Below the pieces are notes generated by a model that ran no database searches, was not told the DNA's origin, and was given only the letters and a program-made list of their open reading frames with translations. This document shows positions 7,645 through 13,692 of a DNA stretch of 13,692 bases, in pieces. The first letter of the stretch is position 1, and the number at the start of each line of letters is the position of its first letter. The position numbers and the translations under genes are program-made. Source of the DNA: Sphingomonadaceae bacterium (GTDB lineage Bacteria > Pseudomonadota > Alphaproteobacteria > Sphingomonadales > Sphingomonadaceae). The stretch covers positions 1 to 13,692 of the forward strand of contig JACMKH010000446.1 in NCBI GenBank assembly GCA_014380205.1. Direction: 5' to 3'.

Positions 7645-7917
7645 ATGAGGCGCCCACTGACGCCGCTCGCGCTCGCCGTGACAATGATCGCGACGCCGGT
7701 CCCAGCGTTCGCCGAACTACCCGCCCTTGGCGACCGCGCCGAGCGGGTGACCGACGGCACGCGCGTGGTCTGCCGGCGGATGCCGCCGCCGTCGGGATCG
7801 CGGCTTGGAGTCCGCAACATCTGCCGCACGCAAGCGGACTGGGATCTGCTCCAGCAGGAAAACCGGCTCGAGGTCCAACGGCAGCAGGACGCTAGCCACT
7901 ATACCAACGGCTCATAG
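7645..7917 (+). CDS. Small exported Cys-pair protein, array copy 4
   Basis: The last array member encodes 90 residues. A signal peptide runs to about residue 23 (LTPLALAVTMIATPVPAFA). The mature chain has C43 in VVCRRMPPPSG, C60 in RNICRTQADW and a C-terminal RQQDASHYTNGS. It is closest to copy 3. The ATG at 7645 follows AAAAGGAGAG with suitable spacing. The gap from copy 3 is 61 nt with no evident promoter or terminator, and rpsD begins 145 nt downstream behind its own likely promoter. The cysteine spacing of 17 residues is the same in all four copies, an argument that all are under selection for the same fold. No enzymatic motif, lipobox or anchoring segment is visible. Confidence 0.85.
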   Translation: MRRPLTPLALAVTMIATPVPAFAELPALGDRAERVTDGTRVVCRRMPPPSGSRLGVRNICRTQADWDLLQQENRLEVQRQQDASHYTNGS

Positions 7918-7924
7918 TCCGCGC

Positions 7925-7953
7925 TTGACTCGAATGGCCCGCGCGCCCACATG
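7925..7953 (+). promoter_or_regulatory. Possible rpsD promoter
   Basis: TTGACT at 7925-7930 is a good -35 element. With a 17-bp spacer the -10 would be CACATG at 7948-7953, which matches the consensus poorly. The site begins 8 nt after the copy 4 stop and would give rpsD a leader of about 100 nt. It is supported by the -35 element and position only. Confidence 0.45.
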
Positions 7954-7972
7954 CGCGCCTTCGCAATTGGCC

Positions 7973-8025
7973 CCGCACCCCGGTGAAGCGGCGGCCGCGT
8001 CTGGCATTATGGCCGGGCGGTGCGG
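7973..8025 (+). promoter_or_regulatory. Potential structured leader of rpsD
   Basis: CCGCACC (7973-7979) and GGTGCGG (8019-8025) form a perfect 7-bp long-range stem. Inside it, CTGGC (8001-8005) pairs with GCCGG (8012-8016), with one G-U pair, around a 6-nt loop. The element lies just before the rpsD ribosome binding site. S4 is known to repress its own synthesis through mRNA structure in E. coli and Bacillus, so an autoregulatory leader is plausible here; that is inference. Confidence 0.35.
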
Positions 8026-8062
8026 CTCCGGGCTTTGAAGATACGCGAATTGGAGACGACTC

Positions 8063-8677
8063 ATGTCGAAGCGCACCAGCGCCAAATACAAGCTCGACCG
8101 CCGCCTCGGCGAGAACATCTGGGGGCGGCCCAAATCCCCGGTCAATAAGCGCGAATACGGCCCCGGCCAGCACGGCCAGCGCCGCAAGGGCAAGATCTCG
8201 GACTTCGGCCTCCAGCTGCGCGCCAAGCAGAAGCTCAAGGGCTATTACGGCGACGTCACCGAGAAGCAGTTCAAAAAGGCCTATGTCGAAGCCGCGCGGA
8301 TGAAGGGCGACACCTCGCAGAATCTGATCGGGCTGCTCGAGCGCCGGCTCGACGCGGTGGTCTATCGCGCCAAGTTCGCGCCGACGGTGTTCGCCGCGCG
8401 CCAGCTCGTCAACCACGGCCATGTCCGGGTCAATGGCGTCAAGTGCGACATTCCCTCGCGCCGGATCGCGCCGGGCGACGAGGTCACGCTCGGAAGCAAG
8501 GCGCAGGAGATGGCGTTGGTGCTCGAGGCCCAGAGCCTCGCCGAGCGCGACATCCCCGAATATGTCGCCCCCGACGGGACCGCCAAGGTCACCTTCACGC
8601 GCGTGCCGACGCTCGACGAGGTGCCCTATCCGGTGCGGATGGAGCCCAATCTCGTCGTCGAGTTCTATTCGCGCTAG
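8063..8677 (+). CDS. rpsD: 30S ribosomal protein S4
   Basis: S4 is a primary 16S rRNA-binding protein that starts assembly of the small subunit body and helps maintain decoding accuracy. The 204-residue product is the standard bacterial length. The N-terminal part has [11 protein letters not shown] and [18 protein letters not shown] (32-49), then [12 protein letters not shown]. The S4 RNA-binding domain is at about 94-157 ([44 protein letters not shown]). It ends with the usual VVEFYSR. It lacks the zinc-binding cysteines of some S4 forms. GGAG at 8052-8055 precedes the ATG by 7 nt. It is a single-gene unit here, separate from the alpha operon, with a likely promoter and leader upstream and a strong terminator downstream. 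It shares no sequence with the array genes before it. Confidence 0.98.
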   Translation: MSKRTSAKYKLDRRLGENIWGRPKSPVNKREYGPGQHGQRRKGKISDFGLQLRAKQKLKGYYGDVTEKQFKKAYVEAARMKGDTSQNLIGLLERRLDAVVYRAKFAPTVFAARQLVNHGHVRVNGVKCDIPSRRIAPGDEVTLGSKAQEMALVLEAQSLAERDIPEYVAPDGTAKVTFTRVPTLDEVPYPVRMEPNLVVEFYSR

Positions 8678-8702
8678 GCGTCAGCCAATCGCCGAAACAA
8701 GG

Positions 8703-8731
8703 AAGGGGCGGCCTCGCCGGGCCGCCCTTTT
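8703..8731 (+). terminator. Rho-independent terminator of rpsD
   Basis: GGGCGGCC (8706-8713) and GGCCGCCC (8720-8727) form a perfect 8-bp GC-rich stem with a 6-nt loop, followed by TTTT at 8728-8731. AAG before the stem can pair with the first T residues. It is 25 nt after the rpsD stop. The convergent VOC gene ends at 8750, so the hairpin may also stop transcription from that side, although the T-tract is poor in that direction. Confidence 0.88.
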
Positions 8732-8749
8732 CGTTCGGGCGGCGTCGCC

Positions 8750-9136
8750 TTACGACGCCTTCATCTCGAGCAGCTCGAGCTGATTGCCTTCGGGATCGCG
8801 CATGAAGCAGGCGCGCGCGAAGCCGACATCCTCGATCCCGCCGACCGCCTCGCCCCCGCACGCCAGCAGATGCGCGTGCGCGGCCTCGATGTCGCGCGTG
8901 TCGAATCCGACCGTGGCGTGCGGCCCGCCCTCGGTAGGCTCGCGCCCGTCGAGATATTGAATCAGGATGATCGCCGCCTTCTCGCCCGGCAGCGCGAGCA
9001 CTTTCTCGTCGAACTCCGCCACGGTCAGCTGATCCAGAATCCCGAGACCGAACCCCTCACGATAGAAGGCCGTCATCCGCACAAGGTCGCGGACGCGCAG
9101 CTTGATGAAATGAAGCGCGAAACCGAAATCGGTCAT
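8750..9136 (-). CDS. VOC superfamily protein (glyoxalase/bleomycin-resistance fold)
   Basis: This 128-residue protein is a single vicinal-oxygen-chelate domain made of two beta-alpha-beta-beta-beta modules. The first begins with LHFIKLRVRDL...FYREGFGL, and the second with HATVGFDTRDIEAAHAHLLACGG and ends ACFMRDPEGNQLELLE. Likely metal ligands by family pattern are H9, H73 and E121. Members include glyoxalase I, dioxygenases and antibiotic-binding proteins, and the substrate cannot be told from sequence. There is no signal peptide, so it is cytoplasmic. GAGGAG precedes the ATG. It lies 48 nt after the stop of the S9 peptidase on the same strand with no terminator between, so it may be the third gene of that operon. 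It converges on rpsD. Confidence 0.9.
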   Translation of the reverse strand: MTDFGFALHFIKLRVRDLVRMTAFYREGFGLGILDQLTVAEFDEKVLALPGEKAAIILIQYLDGREPTEGGPHATVGFDTRDIEAAHAHLLACGGEAVGGIEDVGFARACFMRDPEGNQLELLEMKAS

Positions 9137-9184
9137 GCCGTTCTCCTCGATACCCTGTTCGCCGCCGATCCGGCCCAGCCCGAG

Positions 9185-11260
9185 TCATTCGTTCTCGTCC
9201 TGGTCGACCGGCTCGGCCCCGACCGCGTCCTCGGGGACGAGCGCGCTCGGAAGGACAGGGCCCTGGGGCTCCGGCGCCGCGTCGCGCGGCGCGGTCGCCG
9301 AGGCGAGGATGGCGGAGGGAGGCCTAGGAAGCCCCAGCGCGTCGCTCAGGAACGCGTCGCTGCGCGCGAGCAGGCGCGCCCGCGCGGCCGAATCGTCGAG
9401 TTGATGGTCGAGGCCCTCGAACTCAATCAACTCGAACGCGCGATCGGCTCGCCGAAGGCGGTCGCGCATTAATCTCGATTGGTCGATGTCGACGTTGAGA
9501 TCGCGATCGCCGTGGAACAGCAGCACGGGCGCCGTGATGCGCTCGGCGTTCTGCGCGGGCGAGCCCGCGCGGATGTGCGGCCCTTCGCCGATGTATTCGC
9601 GCACGTTGCGGCCCGAGGTGTACAGCCGCGCCTCCCGCCGTAAGGTGCCGAGATCGGTGACCGGCGCGATCGCGACGATCGCCTTGAACAGCCCCGGCTC
9701 GAGCACGCCCGACTGAAGCGCGGCATAGCCGCCATAGGACCAGCCGAAGATCGCCAGCTTCGCGGGATCGGCGATGCCCTGCGCGACGAGCCAGTGACCA
9801 CCCGCGTTGATGTCCCCCACCGCGATTTGCCAACTCTGGAAGCCGTTGGTCACGAACCAGTCTTGTCCGTATCCCGCCGAGCCGCGGAAATTTGGCTGGA
9901 GCACCGCATAGCCGCGATGCGCGAAATATTGCGCGAGCCAGTCGAATCCCCATTCGTCGCGCGCCGAGGGTCCACCGTGTGGCATCACGATCGCGGGCAG
10001 GCCGCGCGCGTCTGCGCGCCCCGGCGGCATCGTCAGATAGCCCGGAATCGCCGTACCGTCGGCGGTCGAGTAGGTGATCGGGCGGACGTTCGCGAGCGGC
10101 GCCCCTTCGAGCTGCGGCCGCGCGATCATGATCTCGTTGAGCGCGCGCGTGCGCCGGTCATAGGTGTAGAAGCGCCCCGGATCCGAATCGCTGCCCGCCC
10201 AGATCAGCAGCACATTCTCATCGTCGCTCGCGTCGGCGAAGTGGATCAGCGGCAGCTGGGGCAGCGCGCGCGACAGCGATTCGGACAGCCGCTCGAAATC
10301 CTCGTCGAAATAGCGGGTGAGCCGCCTGTCCTCGGCGAACGTCGCGCCGATGACCCGGCCGCGCTGGCCGATCCGCACCACGCCGTCGACATCGACGCTG
10401 TCGTGCGCGAACACGAGTTCGCGCGCGAGGCTTCCGTCGAGGCTGACGCGATAAAGCGCGTCGCGACCGTCGAGCCGGTCGAGGCCGTAAACGGCGTCGC
10501 GCTCGCGGTCGACAGACAGCGGATAGAAGCCGGTGTTGGTCAGGAAGTTGTGCCCGCCGAGCGGTTGCCACTGTTCCTCGCCCGCGCGCCGGTAGAAGAA
10601 GTTGAGCGTGTCGCCCATCATGCCCGTCGCGCCTCGCGCGCGGACGCCGCCCGCGACGCGCACCATTCCCGCCCCGTCGGTCATGTAGAGGCCGAAGATG
10701 CCGCGCGGGTGCTCGACGGTCGCGCCGCGGCCTGTCGCCAGATCGACCCGATCGACAGCGACACCGCTCCGCGTCCCCCGGGTCACCAGAACGTGCCCAT
10801 CAAGGCCCGGGCTCCAGTCGATGACATCGGCCCAGGCGCCCGCCCTGATGATGGCGACGGGATTGCCGCCGTCGGCGTCGATCGCGATCGTCTGCGTCGT
10901 CGACACCGGAATGCCGTCCATGCGACGCACCCCGTAGAGGCCGCACACCAGCCGGAGGTTCGAGGCGAAGCGGCAGAACTCATAGGCGAGAGGATCGCCT
11001 GACGAGTAAGAGACCAGCCGGGCGGCGCCGCTCGCGAGATCGACGGCATAGAGCGACACCGAGCGCCCTTCGCCAGGCGCGAGATAGACCAGCGAGCGCC
11101 CGTCGGGCGAGATATCCACCCCGCGCACGCTCTCGCGCGCGCCGAACGCGGCGGCGGGATTCTCGAGCGTCCGCTGCTGCGCCGCCGCCGGCGATGGGAC
11201 GACAAGCAGGACGGCCAACGCCAATCGCGCCAGGCTCACGAGAAAATCGAAGCTCCTCAT
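9185..11260 (-). CDS. Exported S9 family serine peptidase, paralog 2 of the pair
   Basis: This 691-residue protein has a signal peptide (residues 1-27, ending SPAAA-Q), an N-terminal propeller-like region with repeated SPDGRSLVYLAPGEGRS-type blades, and a C-terminal alpha/beta-hydrolase domain from about 400 to 645. The predicted catalytic triad is S508 in FGWSYGGYA, D587 in HGDRDLNVD and H619 in GLDHQ. S9 enzymes cut short peptides, often after proline or releasing dipeptides or acyl-amino acids; specificity cannot be read here. After the hydrolase domain comes a Pro-rich tail ending in the acidic VDQDENE. The ATG at 11260 overlaps the stop of the upstream paralog as ATGA, with GAGGA just before it, so translation is probably coupled. 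A longer in-frame reading into the upstream gene is a shadow. Likely periplasmic. Confidence 0.93.
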   Translation of the reverse strand: MRSFDFLVSLARLALAVLLVVPSPAAAQQRTLENPAAAFGARESVRGVDISPDGRSLVYLAPGEGRSVSLYAVDLASGAARLVSYSSGDPLAYEFCRFASNLRLVCGLYGVRRMDGIPVSTTQTIAIDADGGNPVAIIRAGAWADVIDWSPGLDGHVLVTRGTRSGVAVDRVDLATGRGATVEHPRGIFGLYMTDGAGMVRVAGGVRARGATGMMGDTLNFFYRRAGEEQWQPLGGHNFLTNTGFYPLSVDRERDAVYGLDRLDGRDALYRVSLDGSLARELVFAHDSVDVDGVVRIGQRGRVIGATFAEDRRLTRYFDEDFERLSESLSRALPQLPLIHFADASDDENVLLIWAGSDSDPGRFYTYDRRTRALNEIMIARPQLEGAPLANVRPITYSTADGTAIPGYLTMPPGRADARGLPAIVMPHGGPSARDEWGFDWLAQYFAHRGYAVLQPNFRGSAGYGQDWFVTNGFQSWQIAVGDINAGGHWLVAQGIADPAKLAIFGWSYGGYAALQSGVLEPGLFKAIVAIAPVTDLGTLRREARLYTSGRNVREYIGEGPHIRAGSPAQNAERITAPVLLFHGDRDLNVDIDQSRLMRDRLRRADRAFELIEFEGLDHQLDDSAARARLLARSDAFLSDALGLPRPPSAILASATAPRDAAPEPQGPVLPSALVPEDAVGAEPVDQDENE
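9699..9747. repeat. 49-bp identical block shared with the neighbouring peptidase gene (copy A)
   Basis: This block is identical to 11789-11837, including synonymous positions. It encodes the region around the nucleophile elbow GWSYGGYAALQSGVL. The surrounding sequence is also very similar with scattered differences. It reflects duplication of the peptidase gene, with strong constraint or local gene conversion. Confidence 0.85.
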
Positions 11261-13410
11261 TCGTCCTCGTCGGTCTCGCTCTGCTCGGTGCCTACCGCAC
11301 CCTCGGGGACGACCGCGCCGGGAAACGCCGGGCCCTGGGGTTCCGTTGGCGTGGGCGCGGCGCCGGGCTCGCCGCCTCGTCCGCTCGCCGACGCTATGAT
11401 GGCCGCGGGCGGCGCGGGAAGGTCGAGCGCCTCGCTGAGAAAGACGTCGCTCCGCGCGAGCACCTGCGCGCGCACCGCCGAATCGTCGAGGCTGTGCTCG
11501 AGCGTCTCGAACTCGATCAGCTCGACCTCCTTGCCCGCCGCGCGGAGCCGTTCGCGCATCAGCCGCGACTGGCCGATGTCGACGTTGATGTCGCGCGCGC
11601 CGTGGAACATCAGCACGGGCGCGACGATGCTGCCGGCGTTCTGCGCGGGCGAGCCGGCGCGGATATGCGGGCCTTCGCCGATCATCTCGCGCTCGTTCGC
11701 GCCGCTGGTGTAGAGCCGCGCCCTGTCGCGCAGCTCGCCGAGGTCGGTGACCGGCGCGACCGCGACGATCGCCTTGAACAGCCCTGGATCGAGCACGCCC
11801 GACTGAAGCGCGGCATAGCCGCCATAGGACCAGCCGAGAATGGCAAGCTGATCGGGATTGGCGATGCCTTCGGCGACCAGCCAGCGGCCGCCCGCGTTGA
11901 TGTCGCCGATCGCGGTCCGCCAGCCCTGGAAGCCGTTGACCACGAACCAGGCCTGCCCATAGCCCGCCGAGCCGCGATAGTTGGGCTGGAGCACGGCGTA
12001 GCCGCGATGCGCGAAATATTGCGGGAGCCACTCGAAGCCCCAGACGTCGCGAACGCTCGGTCCGCCGTGCGGCATCACGATCGCGGGCAGCCCCCGCGCA
12101 TCCGTCCGACCCGGCGGCATGGTGAGATAGGCGGGGATGCTCGTCCCGTCGGCGGCCTGATAGCGCACCGGACGGACGTTCGCGAGCGCAGCGTGTTCGA
12201 GCTGCGGCCGAGCGAGCGCGATCTCGTTGAGCGCGCGCGTCGCCTTGGTATAGGTGTAGTAACGCCCAGGATCGGTGTCCCCGCCCGCCCAGATCAGCAG
12301 CACGCTCTCGTCGTCGCTCGCGCTCTCGAAGCGGATCAGCGGCAAGCCCGGCAGCGCCTGCGATAGAGCGCGCGCGAGCGCGGCATATTCCTCGTCGAAA
12401 TATTCCGACCGGCCGGTATCCTCGGCGAAGGTCACGCCGATCACGCGGCCCGCGCGGCCGAGCCTGAGCACGCCGCCGACATCGACGCTGTCGTGCGCGA
12501 AGACGAGCTCGCGCCGCATGCTGCCGTCGAGGCTGATCCGGTGGAGCGCGTCGCGCCCCTGGTGACGCTGGAGGCCGTAGACCGCGTTGAGCTCGGCGTC
12601 GATCGCAAGCGGCTGGAAGCCGCCGCTGGTCACGGAATTATAGGCGTCGAGATCGCGCCATTCGCTCTCGCCGGCAACGCGATAACGGTAGCTGATCGTG
12701 TCGCCCAACATGCCCGTAGCGCCGCGGACGCGCACCGAGCCCGAGATGCGGACATTGCCACGCTGATCGGTCATATATTCGCCGATCTCGGCGCGCGGCG
12801 CCTCGATCGGGCGCGTCCGTGCGGTGCGCGTGTCGATGCGGTCGACTCCAAGTCCTTCGGAAGTGTCCTGGAGGCGCGTGTTCACCCGCCCGACCTCGGG
12901 AACATAGACGCGGCTCATCAGCACCGATCCGTCGGCCTCGGGGAGCCAGTCGATGACCTCGCCGTCGAATTGCCGCTGATAGGCCGCATAGGCCGATCGC
13001 CGCTGGCCGAGCGTGACGGGGTTCTCGCCATCGGTGTCGATCGACACGAGCTGGAGCGAGCCCGCAAGCACCGAACCTGCCGGAAGCACGCCATAGAGCT
13101 GGCACACGAGCCGATCGTTGCCGGAAAAGTCGCACCAGATGAAGCGCAGCGGATCGCCCGAGGTGCGGGTGACCGGACGCGTCGTCCCGGTCGCGAGATC
13201 GACCGCGAAGACCCCGTTCGATCGTCCCGCGCCCGGCGCGAGATAGACCACCGTGCGGCCGTCGGGCGACAGGCTGATGTTGGTGATGCTCTCGCGCGCG
13301 CCGAACGCCTCGGCGGGATTGGCGAGCGGCGGCTGCTGCGCCACCGCGGGGTGCGCGAGCGCCAGGAGCGCGGCGGCGGCGACAAGATTGCACAGGCGAA
13401 TGCGAGTCAT
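11257..13410 (-). CDS. Exported S9 family serine peptidase, paralog 1 of the pair
   Basis: This 717-residue protein is the first gene of the minus-strand unit. Residues 1-24 are a signal peptide (AAAALLALAHPAVA-QQ). The N-terminal propeller-like region includes ISLSPDGRTVVYLAPGAGRS near 45-64 and a segment around 136-200 that is longer than in its neighbour, accounting for most of the extra length. The alpha/beta-hydrolase domain covers about 420-665, with predicted triad S528 (LGWSYGGYA), D607 (HGARDINVD) and H639 (TLEHS). As in its paralog, RGSAGYGQ and DINAGG flank the active-site region. It also has a Pro-rich linker and an acidic end (SETDEDE). The ATG at 13410 follows GGGGAGG and a likely promoter. 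Its stop overlaps the next gene's start. Peptidase family is firm; substrate unknown. Confidence 0.93.
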   Translation of the reverse strand: MTRIRLCNLVAAAALLALAHPAVAQQPPLANPAEAFGARESITNISLSPDGRTVVYLAPGAGRSNGVFAVDLATGTTRPVTRTSGDPLRFIWCDFSGNDRLVCQLYGVLPAGSVLAGSLQLVSIDTDGENPVTLGQRRSAYAAYQRQFDGEVIDWLPEADGSVLMSRVYVPEVGRVNTRLQDTSEGLGVDRIDTRTARTRPIEAPRAEIGEYMTDQRGNVRISGSVRVRGATGMLGDTISYRYRVAGESEWRDLDAYNSVTSGGFQPLAIDAELNAVYGLQRHQGRDALHRISLDGSMRRELVFAHDSVDVGGVLRLGRAGRVIGVTFAEDTGRSEYFDEEYAALARALSQALPGLPLIRFESASDDESVLLIWAGGDTDPGRYYTYTKATRALNEIALARPQLEHAALANVRPVRYQAADGTSIPAYLTMPPGRTDARGLPAIVMPHGGPSVRDVWGFEWLPQYFAHRGYAVLQPNYRGSAGYGQAWFVVNGFQGWRTAIGDINAGGRWLVAEGIANPDQLAILGWSYGGYAALQSGVLDPGLFKAIVAVAPVTDLGELRDRARLYTSGANEREMIGEGPHIRAGSPAQNAGSIVAPVLMFHGARDINVDIGQSRLMRERLRAAGKEVELIEFETLEHSLDDSAVRAQVLARSDVFLSEALDLPAPPAAIIASASGRGGEPGAAPTPTEPQGPAFPGAVVPEGAVGTEQSETDEDE
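11789..11837. repeat. 49-bp identical block shared with the neighbouring peptidase gene (copy B)
   Basis: Partner of 9699-9747 at an offset of 2,090 bases, in the same orientation. It covers the codons around catalytic S528 of the upstream paralog. Such repeats could allow recombination that deletes one peptidase copy. Confidence 0.85.
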
Positions 13411-13433
13411 GCCCCAGCCCTCCCCTTCGCTTC

Positions 13434-13462
13434 ATTCTACAATCGGAACGGCTGATGTTGAA
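13434..13462 (-). promoter_or_regulatory. Likely promoter of the S9 peptidase operon
   Basis: On the minus strand, TTCAAC (13462-13457) is followed after exactly 17 bp by TAGAAT (13439-13434), which matches the -10 consensus at five of six bases. Transcription would begin near 13427, leaving a short leader with the GGGGAGG ribosome binding site and the ATG at 13410. The 10-bp element CGGAACGGCT lies in the spacer. Confidence 0.5.
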
Positions 13463-13534
13463 GCGCTATTCGCGCGCGCCCGCTCTGATGTCGCCTGACA
13501 ATCTCGGACCGTTCGTCGCCATTGCGGAACGGCT
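13444..13534. repeat. Direct repeat CGGAACGGCT in the divergent promoter region
   Basis: CGGAACGGCT occurs at 13444-13453 and again at 13525-13534, and the core appears inverted as CCGTTC at 13509-13514. All are in the 187-bp gap between the peptidase operon and the divergent lipoprotein gene. The first copy lies within the predicted peptidase promoter spacer. They could be sites for a shared regulator, or chance matches. Nothing else was recognised in this gap apart from the ribosome binding sites. Confidence 0.35.
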
Positions 13535-13597
13535 CGGCTCGCCGCTAGTTGGTGGCGAAAGGGCCGGCCCATCGCGCGGCCACAGGGGAGACCGATC

Positions 13598-13692
13598 GTG
13601 CGTATCCACTGGCTTGCACCGCTGCTGCTCGGGGCGCTCGCGGCCTGCGCACCGACGGTCGCCTCACGCCCCTCTACCGCCGTGCCGCCCGA
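13598..13692 (+). CDS. Lipoprotein, N-terminal part (cut by window edge)
   Basis: The last 95 bases begin an open frame at a GTG (13598), with GGGGAG at 13585-13590 placed 7 nt upstream. The first residues form a lipoprotein signal peptide: VRIHW, a hydrophobic LAPLLLGAL stretch and a lipobox LAAC, with the acylated cysteine at residue 17. The mature chain starts C-APTVASRPSTAVPP, a Ser/Pro-rich linker typical after the anchor. Only 31 codons are visible, so no domain can be assigned. It is divergent from the S9 peptidase operon and may share regulation with it. Confidence 0.7.
   Translation, partial: MRIHWLAPLLLGALAACAPTVASRPSTAVPP

Noticed and set aside
6701..7917. Toxin-antitoxin, bacteriocin or contact-inhibition array
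   Set aside because: The products are near-equal paralogs with ordinary Sec-type signal peptides; there is no double-glycine leader, immunity gene, transporter or modification enzyme beside them.
9794..11002. 402-codon plus-strand frame opposite the S9 peptidase (also 11194-12366 and 12493-13455)
   Set aside because: All three are antisense shadows of the peptidase genes, which have signal peptides and catalytic motifs. The two peptidases being paralogs also explains why the shadows resemble each other.

Overview
This is a gene-dense, very GC-rich chromosomal window that fits an alphaproteobacterium, most likely of the order Sphingomonadales. The signs are the C4-type heme gene hemA (5-aminolevulinate synthase), the rpiB-glyA-nrdR-trmJ order, a stand-alone rpsD, and exported S9 peptidases with Ala-x-Ala/Gln signal peptides. 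The placement rests on gene content and protein style; no database search was possible.

Layout. Positions 1-913 (minus): the start of a XerC tyrosine recombinase (cut by the window edge) behind a DUF484 gene that overlaps it. 1055-2269 (plus): hemA, ending tail to tail in a shared CTAG with an exported metallo-beta-lactamase-fold protein (2266-3393, minus). 3580-6587 (plus): a tight operon of rpiB, glyA, nrdR and a TrmJ-type methyltransferase, with 4-nt overlaps at two junctions. 6701-7917 (plus): four consecutive small genes for related exported proteins of about 90 residues, each with two cysteines 17 residues apart and a terminal RQQDxSH motif. 8063-8677 (plus): rpsD with a likely promoter and leader structure before it and a strong intrinsic terminator after it. 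8750-13410 (minus): an apparent operon of two paralogous S9 peptidases, overlapping by ATGA, followed by a VOC-family gene. 13598-13692 (plus): the start of a divergent lipoprotein gene. No gene-free stretch exceeds 300 bases; the longest is 187 bases, at 13411-13597. I saw no tRNA, rRNA, CRISPR array or insertion sequence.

How the genes relate. Most are housekeeping: chromosome dimer resolution, heme synthesis, serine/glycine and one-carbon metabolism, pentose phosphate metabolism, control of ribonucleotide reductase genes, tRNA modification and the ribosome. GlyA makes glycine, a substrate of HemA, although the two genes are in separate transcription units. The accessory content is mainly directed to the cell envelope: the four small Cys-pair proteins, two exported peptidases, the exported MBL-fold protein and the lipoprotein.

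The feature most likely to be undescribed is the four-gene array of small exported proteins at 6701-7917. Also worth attention are the loss of one expected zinc-ligand histidine in the MBL protein, the probable CTG start of rpiB, the shared Pro-rich acidic tail of the two peptidases, and the structured leader of rpsD.
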